Position numbers and translations under genes: made by a program | The notes under the pieces: model-generated | Database searches by the model: none | Told to the model about the DNA's origin: nothing | The model's input: the letters and a program-made list of their open reading frames with translations, nothing else | DNA from: DASSKF01 sp035690725 | GTDB taxonomy: Bacteria; Actinomycetota; Actinomycetes; Actinomycetales; Dermatophilaceae | Assembly (NCBI GenBank): GCA_035690725.1 | Contig: DASSKF010000033.1 | Coordinates: 1 to 62,005, forward strand | Direction: 5' to 3' | DNA length: 62,005 nucleotides | Shown here: in pieces, positions 45,879-53,929 of the stretch | How the letters are laid out: each line of letters begins with the position of its first letter | Position numbering within the stretch: position 1 is the first letter of the stretch

Positions 45879-46184
45879 GTGCCACCAGAGAACGACCAGG
45901 ACTCCGCTCCTCCGGCCAACACCGCGCTGCTCGTCGCGGCGGGGGTGTGCGTCGCGATCCCCATCGTGGCCCTCATGTGGGTCGGCTCCTACGCACAGGA
46001 GGACCCGAAGCTCGGCCCGTTCCCCTTCTTCATCTGGTACCAGATGATGTGGGTCTTCCTCTGCGCCGGGTTCACCACGATCGCCTACCGCCTCGTGCTG
46101 CGGGCACGCCCCCACCGTCCGATGTCCACCGACGACCCGGAGAGCGCCGGCCGGCGTGACGACGAGGAAGGACCGATCCTGTGA
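45879..46184 (+). CDS. DUF3311 small membrane protein
   Basis: A 101-residue protein with two membrane helices (about 16-35 and 50-72) and the GPFPFFIWYQMMWV region typical of DUF3311. Such proteins are encoded with sodium/solute symporters and act as small accessory subunits. GGGAGG stands before the GTG at 45879. Its stop overlaps the symporter start by four bases (GTGA). Confidence 0.9.
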   Translation: MPPENDQDSAPPANTALLVAAGVCVAIPIVALMWVGSYAQEDPKLGPFPFFIWYQMMWVFLCAGFTTIAYRLVLRARPHRPMSTDDPESAGRRDDEEGPIL

Positions 46185-47845
46185 GCACCCTCGTCGCGGA
46201 CTCGCTGCCCGCCAACCACCACGGCGTCAACGGGGTCGCCCTCTCGATCCTGATCATCCTGTTCATCATCGTCACCGTCATGGGCTTCTGGGCCACCCGC
46301 TGGCGCAAGAGCCACTCGGGCATGAACAGCCTCGACGAGTGGGGTCTCGGTGGACGCTCCTTCGGGACCTGGATCACCTGGTTCCTGCTGGGAGGCGACC
46401 TCTACACGGCATACACCTTCGTCGCGGTGCCGGCCGCGATGTTCGCGCTCGGCTCGGTCAGCGGGTTCTTCGCGGTGCCCTACACGATCGTGCTCTACCC
46501 GATCATCTTCGTGTTCATGGCCCGCCTGTGGTCGGTGAGCCACCGGCACGGTTACGTCACCCCCGCCGACTTCGTCGAGGGCCGCTACGGCTCACGCGGG
46601 CTGTCCCTCGCGATCTCCATCACCGGCATCCTGGCCACCCTGCCCTACATCGCGCTGCAGCTGGTCGGCATCCAGGCCGTGCTCGAGGTGGCGGGGCTCG
46701 GCGGCAGCAACGCGCTGGCCGCGGACCTGCCCCTGTTCATCGCCTTCGCGGTGCTCGCGGCCTACACCTACTCCAGCGGGCTGCGCGCGCCGGCGATCAT
46801 CGCCTTCGTCAAGGACACGCTCATCTACCTGGTCATCATCGTCGCGGTCCTGTACCTGCCGGCGAAGGTGGGCGGCTGGGGCCACGTCTTCGACGCCGCC
46901 CAGCAGAAGATGGCGACGCCGAACCCGGACACCGGCAAGCCGACGGGGGCGTTCATCCCGTCGTCGGAGCAGTTCTGGGCCTACGCCACCCTCGGTCTCG
47001 GCTCGGCGCTCGCGCTCTTCATGTACCCCCACTCGATCACGGCGACGCTCTCGTCGAAGTCACGCAACACCATCCGGCGCAACGCCTCGATCCTGCCGGC
47101 CTACAGCTTCCTGCTCGGCCTGCTGGCGCTGCTCGGCTGGGTCGCGATCGCGGCCGGTACGCAGCCGATCGGGCTCAACGGCGAGCCGAATCCGCAGCTC
47201 GTGGTGCCGCAGCTGTTCGAGGACATGTTCCCGTCCTGGTTCGCCGGGGTCGCCTTCGCGGCCATCGCGATCGGCGCGCTGGTGCCGGCGGCGATCATGT
47301 CGATCGCGGCATCGAACACGTTCACCCGCAACATCTACCGCGAGTGGCTCAAGCCGGACGCGACACAGGAGCAGGAGGCCAGGGTCAGCAAGCTGGTCTC
47401 CCTGATCGTCAAGCTGTTCGCCCTGGTGTTCGTGCTGACCCTGCCCAAGGAGAACGCGCTGAACTTCCAGTTGCTGGGCGGGATCTGGATCCTGCAGACG
47501 TTCCCGTCGATCGTCTACGGGCTCTACACCCGGTGGTTCCACCGCTGGGCGCTGCTCGGCGGCTGGGCGGCCGGCATGGTCTACGGCACGGTGAAGGCCT
47601 ACAACAACGTCACCCCGGCCGGTGAGCACTTCGCCAGCTCGATCGGGAGCATCGAGGGCATCGGCGAGATGGGCTACATCGCCCTGACGGCGTTCGTGCT
47701 CAACACCCTCGTCGCTGCGGCGTTGACCCTCGCGTTCCGGGCGCTCAAGGTCCCCGCCGGCCGCGACGCGACCATCAAGGGCGACTACTTCGCGGACGCC
47801 GGCGACCCGCGCGTCCGGAAGATCCCGGAGCTCGTCGAAGACTAG
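46181..47845 (+). CDS. Sodium:solute symporter (SSS family, monocarboxylate-type)
   Basis: A 554-residue permease with about 13 membrane helices. SSS marks include GGRSFGTWITWFLLGGDLYTAYTFV in the first helices and the conserved VTPADFVEGRYGSR loop. Close to the MctC-type carriers of acetate, propionate and pyruvate in corynebacteria, always encoded after a DUF3311 subunit; the actual substrate is not shown. Translation is coupled to DUF3311. Array B hairpin lies just after its stop. Confidence 0.88.
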   Translation: MSTLVADSLPANHHGVNGVALSILIILFIIVTVMGFWATRWRKSHSGMNSLDEWGLGGRSFGTWITWFLLGGDLYTAYTFVAVPAAMFALGSVSGFFAVPYTIVLYPIIFVFMARLWSVSHRHGYVTPADFVEGRYGSRGLSLAISITGILATLPYIALQLVGIQAVLEVAGLGGSNALAADLPLFIAFAVLAAYTYSSGLRAPAIIAFVKDTLIYLVIIVAVLYLPAKVGGWGHVFDAAQQKMATPNPDTGKPTGAFIPSSEQFWAYATLGLGSALALFMYPHSITATLSSKSRNTIRRNASILPAYSFLLGLLALLGWVAIAAGTQPIGLNGEPNPQLVVPQLFEDMFPSWFAGVAFAAIAIGALVPAAIMSIAASNTFTRNIYREWLKPDATQEQEARVSKLVSLIVKLFALVFVLTLPKENALNFQLLGGIWILQTFPSIVYGLYTRWFHRWALLGGWAAGMVYGTVKAYNNVTPAGEHFASSIGSIEGIGEMGYIALTAFVLNTLVAAALTLAFRALKVPAGRDATIKGDYFADAGDPRVRKIPELVED

Positions 47846-47850
47846 GCGCC

Positions 47851-47950
47851 GACCTCGGGAGACTCCCACCGACCTCGGGACTTTCCGCCGGACCTCGGGA
47901 CTCTGCGCTGGGCAGAGTCCCGAGGTCCGCGGCAAAGTCCCGAGGTTTGC
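47851..47950. repeat. Array B of the 20-bp ACCTCGGG repeat (3 forward + 2 inverted units)
   Basis: Forward cores at 47852, 47872 and 47892, inverted cores at 47919 and 47939, each 20 bp apart. The central pair forms a perfect 16-bp stem GACCTCGGGACTCTGC (47891-47906) with 47912-47927 across a 5-base loop, extendable with few mismatches to about 36 bp. It lies between convergent genes (symporter and HD protein), where it would end transcription from both sides. Immediately after, 47955-48007 is very G-rich on the plus strand (several GGG/GGGG runs). Confidence 0.9.
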
Positions 47951-48008
47951 GTTGTGGGGGGTGGTGGGCGGCCGGTGTGGCGGCGTGCGTGGGGCGGGGT
48001 GGGGTGGC

Positions 48009-49310
48009 TCAGGAGCGCTGGCGCTCGATGACCCGCTGCAGGGCGTCGACCACGTAGGGGTCGAACTCGTAGCCCAGGCCGAGGTGGATGCGTTCGATCG
48101 CGGCGTCCTGGCGGTGAGCGGTCGGCATACCCTTGGAGTAGTCGTCGAACGCGTTGACCACCTTGAGGATGCGGCTGGCGAGCGGCAGGTCCTCCCCCAG
48201 CTCGCGCACCTGGCGGTATGACGTCGCCTGGCCCTGCATGATCGCGGACGCCGTGTCGAGCACACCGGTCTCCCGGACGATCTGGGCGCCGTCGGTCGCG
48301 ATGCGCTGGGCGTCGGTGGGCGCGACGAGCGTGGTGGCCCCTCGCGGGATCGGCGTCTGCAGCGACACCTGCCCGAGGTCGTGCAGCAGGGCCGCGTACT
48401 CCAGGTCGAGCAGGTCACGCTCGGACAGGCCCATGTGACGGCCGACCTCGACCGCGAGCGCGGCGACGCGCGAGGAGTGGCCGGTGGCGGTGAACCCGCC
48501 GACATCGGTCAGCCGGGCGAGGGAGCGGATCGTCTGCCGGTAGGTCTCCCGGACCGCCGCGTGCCGTCGCACGGACAGCTGCATGAGCAGCAGCGGGAAG
48601 AGGAAGAGCGGGATCGCGGCGACCCCCAGCGGACGCTCGGCGAGGGCCACGAGCGAGGCGCTGGTCGCCAGACCGACGTAGGGCGCGGCCACCGCGCTCG
48701 CCTCGTCGGCGATGGACTGGCGCAGCGGTGCGTGCAGCCGGCCCGCGCGCGAGACGGCCGTGAGCAGGGCCTGCACGACCAACGCGACGGCGGCGACGCC
48801 GACCATCACCAATCCGGGGATCCAGCGCTCGTCCTTGGAAGCCTCCAGGGCGACGTGCCGCAGGCTCTCCTCGCCGAACATCGGGACGTCGCGGAAGACC
48901 CACGCCGTGAGGCCCACGACGATCAGCCGGGTCGCCAGGTCGGGGAGGCGGAGCGTGAAGCCGCGCGCGCGCTGCACCCCGTAGCCCACGAGCATCGCCA
49001 GTGCAGTGGTCACGGTGACGACGGACGCGTCGTACGTCGTGAGGTGGCCGGCCGGCGCCTCCCCCGTCATCGCGAACGCGAGGCTGGCCGCGATCGCGAC
49101 GAAGGGCAGCTCGCGCACGCCGAGCAGGCTGACGTGCAGCGACTCGCCGACCGCGATGGCCGCGAAGAACGCCGCCACCACGATGATGCTCGACTCCGGC
49201 AGCCTCCTGGCCTCGAAGCCGAGCTGGGCGGCCGCCAGGAGCGTGCCCAGCACCGCCACGACGAGGTAGACGCGGTCGAGGTAGCGGGCCTCCAGCCGGT
49301 AGAGGTTCAT
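48009..49310 (-). CDS. Membrane HD-domain protein, degenerate HD-GYP
   Basis: A 433-residue protein with seven or eight N-terminal membrane helices (about 10-245) and a C-terminal HD domain (about 265-430). The metal-binding HD core is present (GHSSRVAAL, LLHDLGQ), but the later HHE and GYP motifs of HD-GYP c-di-GMP phosphodiesterases are missing (TSYRQVRELGEDLPL in their place). It may bind rather than cleave nucleotide. The ATG at 49310 is five bases from the stop of the intact HD-GYP gene. Confidence 0.85.
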   Translation of the reverse strand: MNLYRLEARYLDRVYLVVAVLGTLLAAAQLGFEARRLPESSIIVVAAFFAAIAVGESLHVSLLGVRELPFVAIAASLAFAMTGEAPAGHLTTYDASVVTVTTALAMLVGYGVQRARGFTLRLPDLATRLIVVGLTAWVFRDVPMFGEESLRHVALEASKDERWIPGLVMVGVAAVALVVQALLTAVSRAGRLHAPLRQSIADEASAVAAPYVGLATSASLVALAERPLGVAAIPLFLFPLLLMQLSVRRHAAVRETYRQTIRSLARLTDVGGFTATGHSSRVAALAVEVGRHMGLSERDLLDLEYAALLHDLGQVSLQTPIPRGATTLVAPTDAQRIATDGAQIVRETGVLDTASAIMQGQATSYRQVRELGEDLPLASRILKVVNAFDDYSKGMPTAHRQDAAIERIHLGLGYEFDPYVVDALQRVIERQRS

Positions 49311-49314
49311 CCGG

Positions 49315-50814
49315 TCAGGCCCTCGACCCACCGGAGACCGCTCGCCGGCTCCGGCTGGCACGGTCCCGCAGCTCGTCGGCGTGCTGGGCCATCAGGTCGC
49401 TCACGGCGGGGTCGTCGTGGTCGTGCGCGCTGCCGGCCCGCGCCAGCGTGTCGTCGTCGATCCGGTTGGGCTCCCAGCTCTGCCCCTCGAGCGCCCGCTC
49501 CAAGGCATCCACGCAGTCGGGGTCGAGCTGGCTGCCGGCCCGGTCGCGCAGGGTGCGCAGCGCCTCGGCCACCGACAGCGCCGGGCGATAGGACCGGGTC
49601 GTCGTCATCGAGTCGAACGCGTCGGCCACGGCGATGATCCGGGCGAACTCCGGAATGTGCTGCCCGGAGAGGCCGTCGGGGTAGCCGCGACCGTCGAACC
49701 GCTCGTGGTGGTGCCGGATCCCGTCGAAGGACTCGCTGAGGAAGCCGATCTGCCCGAGCATCTCGACCCCGAGCTGCGGGTGGCGCTGGACCTCCGCGAG
49801 GTCGTCCACGCCGAGGGCCGTCGACTGCCGGAGCACGCCCGCCCGGACCCCGATCATCCCCACGTCGTGCAGCAGGGCCGCGTAGCGCAGCGCGTCGGCC
49901 CGTTGGTGGCCCAGGCCCAGCTCGCGCGCGATCAGGTTGGACAGCGCGGCCACCCGCTCGGCGTGGCCACGGGTGAAGACGTCGTTGAGCTCGGTCGCGG
50001 TGATCATCGAGCCGATGGCGCGCTCGTGCGCCCGGCGCTCGTCGCCGTACTGCGTGTAGACCCAGCGGGCCACGAACAGCGGCGCGAGGATGAGCACCGC
50101 ACTCATGACGCCCACCTCACCCGGGCCCCAGAGGACGACGAGGAGGAACCCGATCACGCCGTAGCCGATGTACGACAGCCCGAAGCTCGTCAACATGCGC
50201 GTCACGAAAGACGCCACCGACGTTCCCTGGGTCAGTCGCATGACACCGCCCAGGAAGGCGGCGTTGGCGACCGCGAGGGCGAAGTCCGCAACAACCAACG
50301 GCAGCCCGACCCAGAGGAGCAGCTCTCCGACACCTGCGGTCTTCGAGATGGTGGTCCATCCACCGATGAGCAGGTAGACGACTCCGCCCACCGCACCGCC
50401 CGCCGCCGCCATGGCGGTGTTGAACAAGCGAACAGAGCTCTTCAGCTTGTTGAACTCAAGAAGTTGGCTGACCCCAGCAACCACCGCGCCACCGAGTGGT
50501 CCGGCCATCCCGATGGCAGCGACGAAGACGATGCTGCCGACCGACAGTGAGACGCCGGACTCCACCTCACTCTCGCGCAGCGAGGCACCCACGATGCCGA
50601 TCGCTGCCAGTACCACGAGCGGGACGGAGTCCGTCCGCGAGAACGAGGAGGGATCCAGCCACCAGCCCAGCACAACGAGCCCCCCAGCCAGCGCGAGGAG
50701 CGCCGCACTGTACCCCCACACAGACGCGGCCGGGGCGCCCCCACGGGGGGGACGCTCCGGCCGGCTCTCGTGGCTTGCGTCGCTGGCCGGAGACACTCCG
50801 GCATCTGACGCCAT
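49315..50814 (-). CDS. Membrane HD-GYP protein, probable c-di-GMP phosphodiesterase
   Basis: A 499-residue protein: a seven-helix membrane sensor region (about 30-250), an HD-GYP domain (about 270-435) with HAERVAAL, LLHDVGMIG, HHHERFDGRGYPDG and ADAFDSMTTTRSYR, and an acidic/Arg-rich tail. All HD-GYP motifs are present, so c-di-GMP hydrolysis is likely; no diguanylate cyclase is in the window. It is in operon with a paralogue that has lost its GYP motif and with a 29-residue peptide ORF 22 bases upstream. Confidence 0.88.
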   Translation of the reverse strand: MASDAGVSPASDASHESRPERPPRGGAPAASVWGYSAALLALAGGLVVLGWWLDPSSFSRTDSVPLVVLAAIGIVGASLRESEVESGVSLSVGSIVFVAAIGMAGPLGGAVVAGVSQLLEFNKLKSSVRLFNTAMAAAGGAVGGVVYLLIGGWTTISKTAGVGELLLWVGLPLVVADFALAVANAAFLGGVMRLTQGTSVASFVTRMLTSFGLSYIGYGVIGFLLVVLWGPGEVGVMSAVLILAPLFVARWVYTQYGDERRAHERAIGSMITATELNDVFTRGHAERVAALSNLIARELGLGHQRADALRYAALLHDVGMIGVRAGVLRQSTALGVDDLAEVQRHPQLGVEMLGQIGFLSESFDGIRHHHERFDGRGYPDGLSGQHIPEFARIIAVADAFDSMTTTRSYRPALSVAEALRTLRDRAGSQLDPDCVDALERALEGQSWEPNRIDDDTLARAGSAHDHDDPAVSDLMAQHADELRDRASRSRRAVSGGSRA

Positions 50815-50836
50815 CTACGAGACGCTAGTCAAGCGA

Positions 50837-50926
50837 TCACGGGTTCCAAGCCCAGATGCCCTGGGGCAGGCTCGTGGGCTCCGACGCCGAGAACATCGAC
50901 TGGAAGAGGGAGAGGAAGGTTGACAT
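50837..50926 (-). CDS. Predicted 29-residue peptide upstream of HD-GYP gene
   Basis: A short frame MSTFLSLFQSMFSASEPTSL..., ending GIWAWNP, with AAAGGA nine to ten bases before its ATG and ending 22 bases before the HD-GYP gene. Its amphipathic first half and the aromatic end are unlike random GC-rich translation. It may be a leader peptide or a secreted or sensed peptide; no known family is recognised. Short and unverified. Confidence 0.5.
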   Translation of the reverse strand: MSTFLSLFQSMFSASEPTSLPQGIWAWNP

Positions 50927-51306
50927 TTCGTAGGTCCTTTCCGGGTCAGGGAATCCCCGGGCTGTGCTGGTGTTCCCCCCATGGGGTGAGCCGGTGATCC
51001 GGCGGAGCAAGCGTCTCATGTTGTCACGCTGTAGAGCGAGTTCTGGCCTGCCGATCAGGCGCCTTTGACGTATCCCGGGCGAAAAGGGTGAGCGAGTTGT
51101 CACCGCATACCTGCTTTTGCCCATGTTTTCCCGTGCTTGCCTGCTGTCGTGACCAATCACCGATCGAACTGTGGCCGGTCGTGGCTGCGACGACCGGCCG
51201 ACGACCGTCGCTGTGCGAGAATGGGCCCCCTCGGCGGCTCCACCCGAGTCGCGCCGGCCGACCCCCAGGAGGGCCCGGCTGACACCACCGACGAACGGAG
51301 CACGAC
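50927..51306. other. Long divergent intergenic region before the peptide/HD-GYP operon and bL37 gene
   Basis: About 380 bases without a gene. It holds two copies of GTGACAAC on the minus strand (plus-strand GTTGTCAC at 51020 and 51096), a perfect 10-bp hairpin GGCCGGTCGT/ACGACCGGCC (51173-51182 with 51190-51199), and a TG-extended GAGAAT near 51217 that could be a -10 for bL37. No known riboswitch consensus was recognised. Confidence 0.4.
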
Positions 51307-51381
51307 ATGAGCAAGCGCGCCCGCAAGCGCCGCTCCCGCAAGGGCAACGCCGCCAACCACGGCAAGAAGCCCAACGCCTGA
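51307..51381 (+). CDS. 50S ribosomal protein bL37
   Basis: A 24-residue basic peptide, MSKRARKRRSRKGNAANHGK followed by KPNA, matching the small bL37 protein first seen in mycobacterial 50S subunits. Gene products this short are commonly missed by annotation. It stands alone, divergent from the peptide/HD-GYP operon and convergent with rsrA, followed by a hairpin. GGAG precedes the ATG. Confidence 0.9.
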   Translation: MSKRARKRRSRKGNAANHGKKPNA

Positions 51382-51403
51382 GCAGGCCAGCTGACCAACG
51401 CGA

Positions 51404-51434
51404 AGGCCTCGCACCCTACCGGGGTGCGAGGCCT
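51404..51434. terminator. Bidirectional hairpin between bL37 and rsrA
   Basis: AGGCCTCGCACCC-TACCG-GGGTGCGAGGCCT, a 13-bp perfect stem, lying between the convergent bL37 and rsrA genes. Confidence 0.75.
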
Positions 51435-51452
51435 CTCCCGTGCCGGGCGCGG

Positions 51453-51761
51453 TCAGTCCTCCGGACGAACCGTCCGCTGGGTGACCGTCACGCTGGTGAT
51501 GCGGGCGAGGATCTGGGTGCGCAGTGCCACCGGAGCCGGCTCGCAGGCGCAGGAGCGCCGGATGAGCGCCTTGAGCACCTGGTCGCGCTCGTACTCGTCC
51601 ATGCAGGGCGCGCACTCCTGCAGGTGCTGCCGGATCCGGGCGCAGTCGCCCGGGCCCATCTCCCCGTCGAGGTACTCGTAGATCTTCAGCACGACCTCGT
51701 CACAGTCCGTGCCGTCGCCGTGGCTGCCCGCGGCGCCGTGGGCCGACCCACCGCAGCTCAT
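51453..51761 (-). CDS. rsrA: Zinc-binding anti-sigma factor (RsrA-type)
   Basis: Redox-sensitive anti-sigma factor that holds SigR until disulfide stress expels its zinc. The 102-residue product carries the ZAS motif His46-x3-Cys50-x2-Cys53 (HLQECAPC) plus further cysteines near residues 3, 20, 40 and in SCACEP. It overlaps the sigR stop by four bases, the standard sigR-rsrA arrangement. A longer than usual Ser/Gly/His N-terminus precedes the domain. Confidence 0.93.
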   Translation of the reverse strand: MSCGGSAHGAAGSHGDGTDCDEVVLKIYEYLDGEMGPGDCARIRQHLQECAPCMDEYERDQVLKALIRRSCACEPAPVALRTQILARITSVTVTQRTVRPED

Positions 51762-52387
51762 GCCCTCGATCCTTCCCGGATGAACCCGCGCTCACGGGCG
51801 TAGTCGGTGAGCAGCTCCCGCAGCTGGCGGCGGCCCCGGTGCAACCGCGACATGACGGTGCCGATCGGGGTGTCCATGATCTCGGCGATCTCCTTGTAGG
51901 CGAACCCCTCGACGTCGGCGAGGTAGACCGCCAGCCGGAAGTCCTCCGGGATCTCCTGCAGCGCCCGCTTCACGTCGGAGTCGGGCAGGTGGTCCAGTGC
52001 CTCGGTCTCGGCCGAGCGCAGGCCGGACGAGCTGTGCGCCTCGGCCCGGTGCAGCTGGTAGTCCTCGATCTCGGCCGCGTCCGACTGCTGCGGCTGGCGC
52101 TGCTTCTTGCGGTAGCTGTTGATGTAGGTGTTGGTGAGGATCCGGTACAGCCAGGCCTTGAGGTTGGTGCCGGGCCGGTACTGGTGGAAGGCGGCGTAGG
52201 CCTTGGTGAACGTCTCCTGCACCAGGTCCTCGGCGTCCGTCGGGTTGCGCGTGGTGCGCAGGGCGGCGCTGTAGAGCTGGTCCAAGAACGGCATCGCCTC
52301 GCGCTCGAAACGCGCCGTGCGCTCCTCGGACGTCTCCGTGTCGAGGTCGACCCGGGAGCCGGTGGTGGTCGTCTGGTCCTCTGTCAT
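51758..52387 (-). CDS. sigR: ECF sigma factor SigR
   Basis: Group IV sigma factor for the thiol-oxidative stress regulon (thioredoxin, mycothiol genes). The 209 residues contain region 2 (LYSAALRTTRNPTDAEDLVQETF) and region 4 (EGFAYKEIAEIMDTPIGTVMSRLHRG). TAGGCT ends eight bases before the ATG at 52387, so the short form is probably made from a near-leaderless mRNA. An in-frame extension of 42 residues is open upstream to 52513, reminiscent of the long, unstable SigR isoform in Streptomyces. I see no GGAAT/GTT autoregulated promoter. Confidence 0.93.
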   Translation of the reverse strand: MTEDQTTTTGSRVDLDTETSEERTARFEREAMPFLDQLYSAALRTTRNPTDAEDLVQETFTKAYAAFHQYRPGTNLKAWLYRILTNTYINSYRKKQRQPQQSDAAEIEDYQLHRAEAHSSSGLRSAETEALDHLPDSDVKRALQEIPEDFRLAVYLADVEGFAYKEIAEIMDTPIGTVMSRLHRGRRQLRELLTDYARERGFIREGSRA

Positions 52388-52585
52388 CGCCTGCCAGCCT
52401 AGCCCGGCACGGTGACGGTCTCTGCCCGAGACGGTCGGCTCCCCCGAGCCGGAACCCGACCAGGTGCTGGTCTGCTCGGCTCGCTGGTTCGGTGCCAGCT
52501 CCGCAACGAACACGCAGACGACTCCTTCAGACGGTGGCGGCGGTCACCCGGGACAACGCGACCACCGATCCCCTCATTCCCCGCC

Positions 52586-52705
52586 GACCTCGGGACTCTC
52601 CCGCGAACCTCGGGACTTCCCCGCGAACCTCGGGACTTCCCCGCGAACCTCGGGACTTCCCCGCGGACCTCGGGGCTCTCCCGCCGACCTCGCGAGCTTG
52701 CGGTC
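52586..52705 (+). repeat. Array C of the 20-bp ACCTCGGG repeat (6 forward units)
   Basis: Six consecutive 20-bp units with ACCTCGGG cores at 52587, 52607, 52627, 52647, 52667 and a decayed one at 52687. Units 2-4 are identical (AACCTCGGGACTTCCCCGCG). The array lies between sigR and the DUF559/AbiEi-like gene, 118 bases before the latter's start, and all units point towards that gene. The 435-base gap 52388-52822 otherwise holds a CCTCGGCGCCGAGG palindrome at about 52769 and no gene. Confidence 0.92.
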
Positions 52706-52822
52706 GTCCCCAAGGACCGCCCGTATGCCGTGAGCCTCCACACCCCCGAAGCCTCACCTTCCGCCGGCGCCCCTCGGCGCCGAGGCTGCTGGGCAGGAAC
52801 AGCAGGCGAGGAGGAGGACCGC

Positions 52823-53764
52823 GTGCACGGCATACAGACCTGTGCGGAGCTACGCGAGCGGGGCTGGGACCGGGACCGGATCGACCGATCCCCCTCGGCC
52901 GACGGGCTGTGGGGGCTGCGCGGCAGCTCCGGTCACCACGAGCCACGACGCGCCCGGATCGCCGCGGCGCTCCGGGCGGCCCCCGCGGGCGCGGTCCTGA
53001 GTGGGTGGGCTGCCGGGGTGGTGCACGGCATACCGGAGCCGTTCCTGGACGGCACCTCCGACGGGGACACATCGCTGCCGGTCGGCTTCTGTGTGCCGGA
53101 CAAGAGTGGCGCCTACCAGCGGAACGGGCTGTCCTTGCGGTGGAGCACCGTCGCCCCGGAGGACGTGGTCGAGGTCGACGGCCACCCGGTGACATCGCCG
53201 AGCCGCACGGTGGCCGACCTCGCACGGTGGCACCACCTGCCGCCCCGGGCACTGGCTGCCGTCGACATGGGCCTGCGGTTCGGACTCGTCACGCCCGCCT
53301 CACTCCAGGCGGTCATCGCCCGCATGCCGCGGCGCCGCGGGATCCGCCTCCTCCGTGAGGTCGCGCCGCTCGGCACGGGCCGCAGCGAGTCGCCGAAGGA
53401 GAGCGAGCTGCGGTGGCACTGGCACGAGGCCGGCCTACCGGACCCCGTCAGCAACGCCGAGATCTTCGACCTCCGGGGCAACTTCGTGGCCCGCGTCGAC
53501 GTCTTCGAGCGGGGGTGCGGCTACGTGGCGGAGTTCGACGGCGGCTACCACGCGGAGGGCGACCAGCCCGAGCTCGACCGGCAACGGGTGGCCAAGCTGG
53601 AGCGGCTCAACCTCACGGTCGGTGTGTTCACGAAGGAGGACCTGCGCGACCCGCTCGTGGGAGGCCTCGCCGGGCGGTTGCGGCAGGACCACACGCGTGC
53701 GCGTCGCCGGGACGCGCGCCGAGACGGCTGGCACTGTCCGCGGACACGGCCGGGTGAACGCTGA
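52823..53764 (+). CDS. DUF559/AbiEi-like protein with putative endonuclease fold
   Basis: A 313-residue protein. Its first ~190 residues resemble the AbiEi-type antitoxin/type IV TA regulator layout (winged-helix followed by a beta domain with PSRTVADLAR, ALAAVDMGLR). The C-terminal ~100 residues look like DUF559/Vsr-type PD-(D/E)XK folds (SPKESELRW, RVDVFERGCGYVAEFDG). No AbiEii toxin partner is adjacent. A strong GAGGAGGAGG precedes the GTG. It is bracketed by inverted 20-bp arrays C and D, and three CGGCATAC words fall between 52723 and 53033. Confidence 0.7.
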   Translation: MHGIQTCAELRERGWDRDRIDRSPSADGLWGLRGSSGHHEPRRARIAAALRAAPAGAVLSGWAAGVVHGIPEPFLDGTSDGDTSLPVGFCVPDKSGAYQRNGLSLRWSTVAPEDVVEVDGHPVTSPSRTVADLARWHHLPPRALAAVDMGLRFGLVTPASLQAVIARMPRRRGIRLLREVAPLGTGRSESPKESELRWHWHEAGLPDPVSNAEIFDLRGNFVARVDVFERGCGYVAEFDGGYHAEGDQPELDRQRVAKLERLNLTVGVFTKEDLRDPLVGGLAGRLRQDHTRARRRDARRDGWHCPRTRPGER

Positions 53765-53802
53765 CCGGTCCCGACGTCAGCGACCGGAGCTGGTGACCGG
53801 GG

Positions 53803-53924
53803 GGCAAAGTCCCGAGGTCGAACGCAGAGTCCCGAGGTTGCGGGCAGAGTCCCGAGGTTCGCGGGGATCCCCCGAGGTTCGCGGGGATCTCCCGAGGTTG
53901 CGGGCAAAGTCCCGAGGTCGGCGG
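53803..53924 (-). repeat. Array D of the 20-bp ACCTCGGG repeat (6 inverted units)
   Basis: Six units on the opposite strand, CCCGAGGT cores at 53811, 53831, 53851, 53871, 53891 and 53911, exactly 20 bp apart. It begins 38 bases after the stop of the DUF559/AbiEi-like gene and ends six bases before the end of the alpha/beta hydrolase gene. Together with array C it makes a six-plus-six inverted pair around one gene. Confidence 0.92.
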
Positions 53925-53929
53925 ATGGG

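Noticed and set aside
50927..51170. c-di-GMP or c-di-AMP riboswitch before the peptide/HD-GYP operon
   Set aside because: Tempting from context, but I could not match either consensus; only simple hairpins are visible.
52586..53924. CRISPR array
   Set aside because: The 20-bp units are contiguous with no unique spacers, and no cas gene is present.
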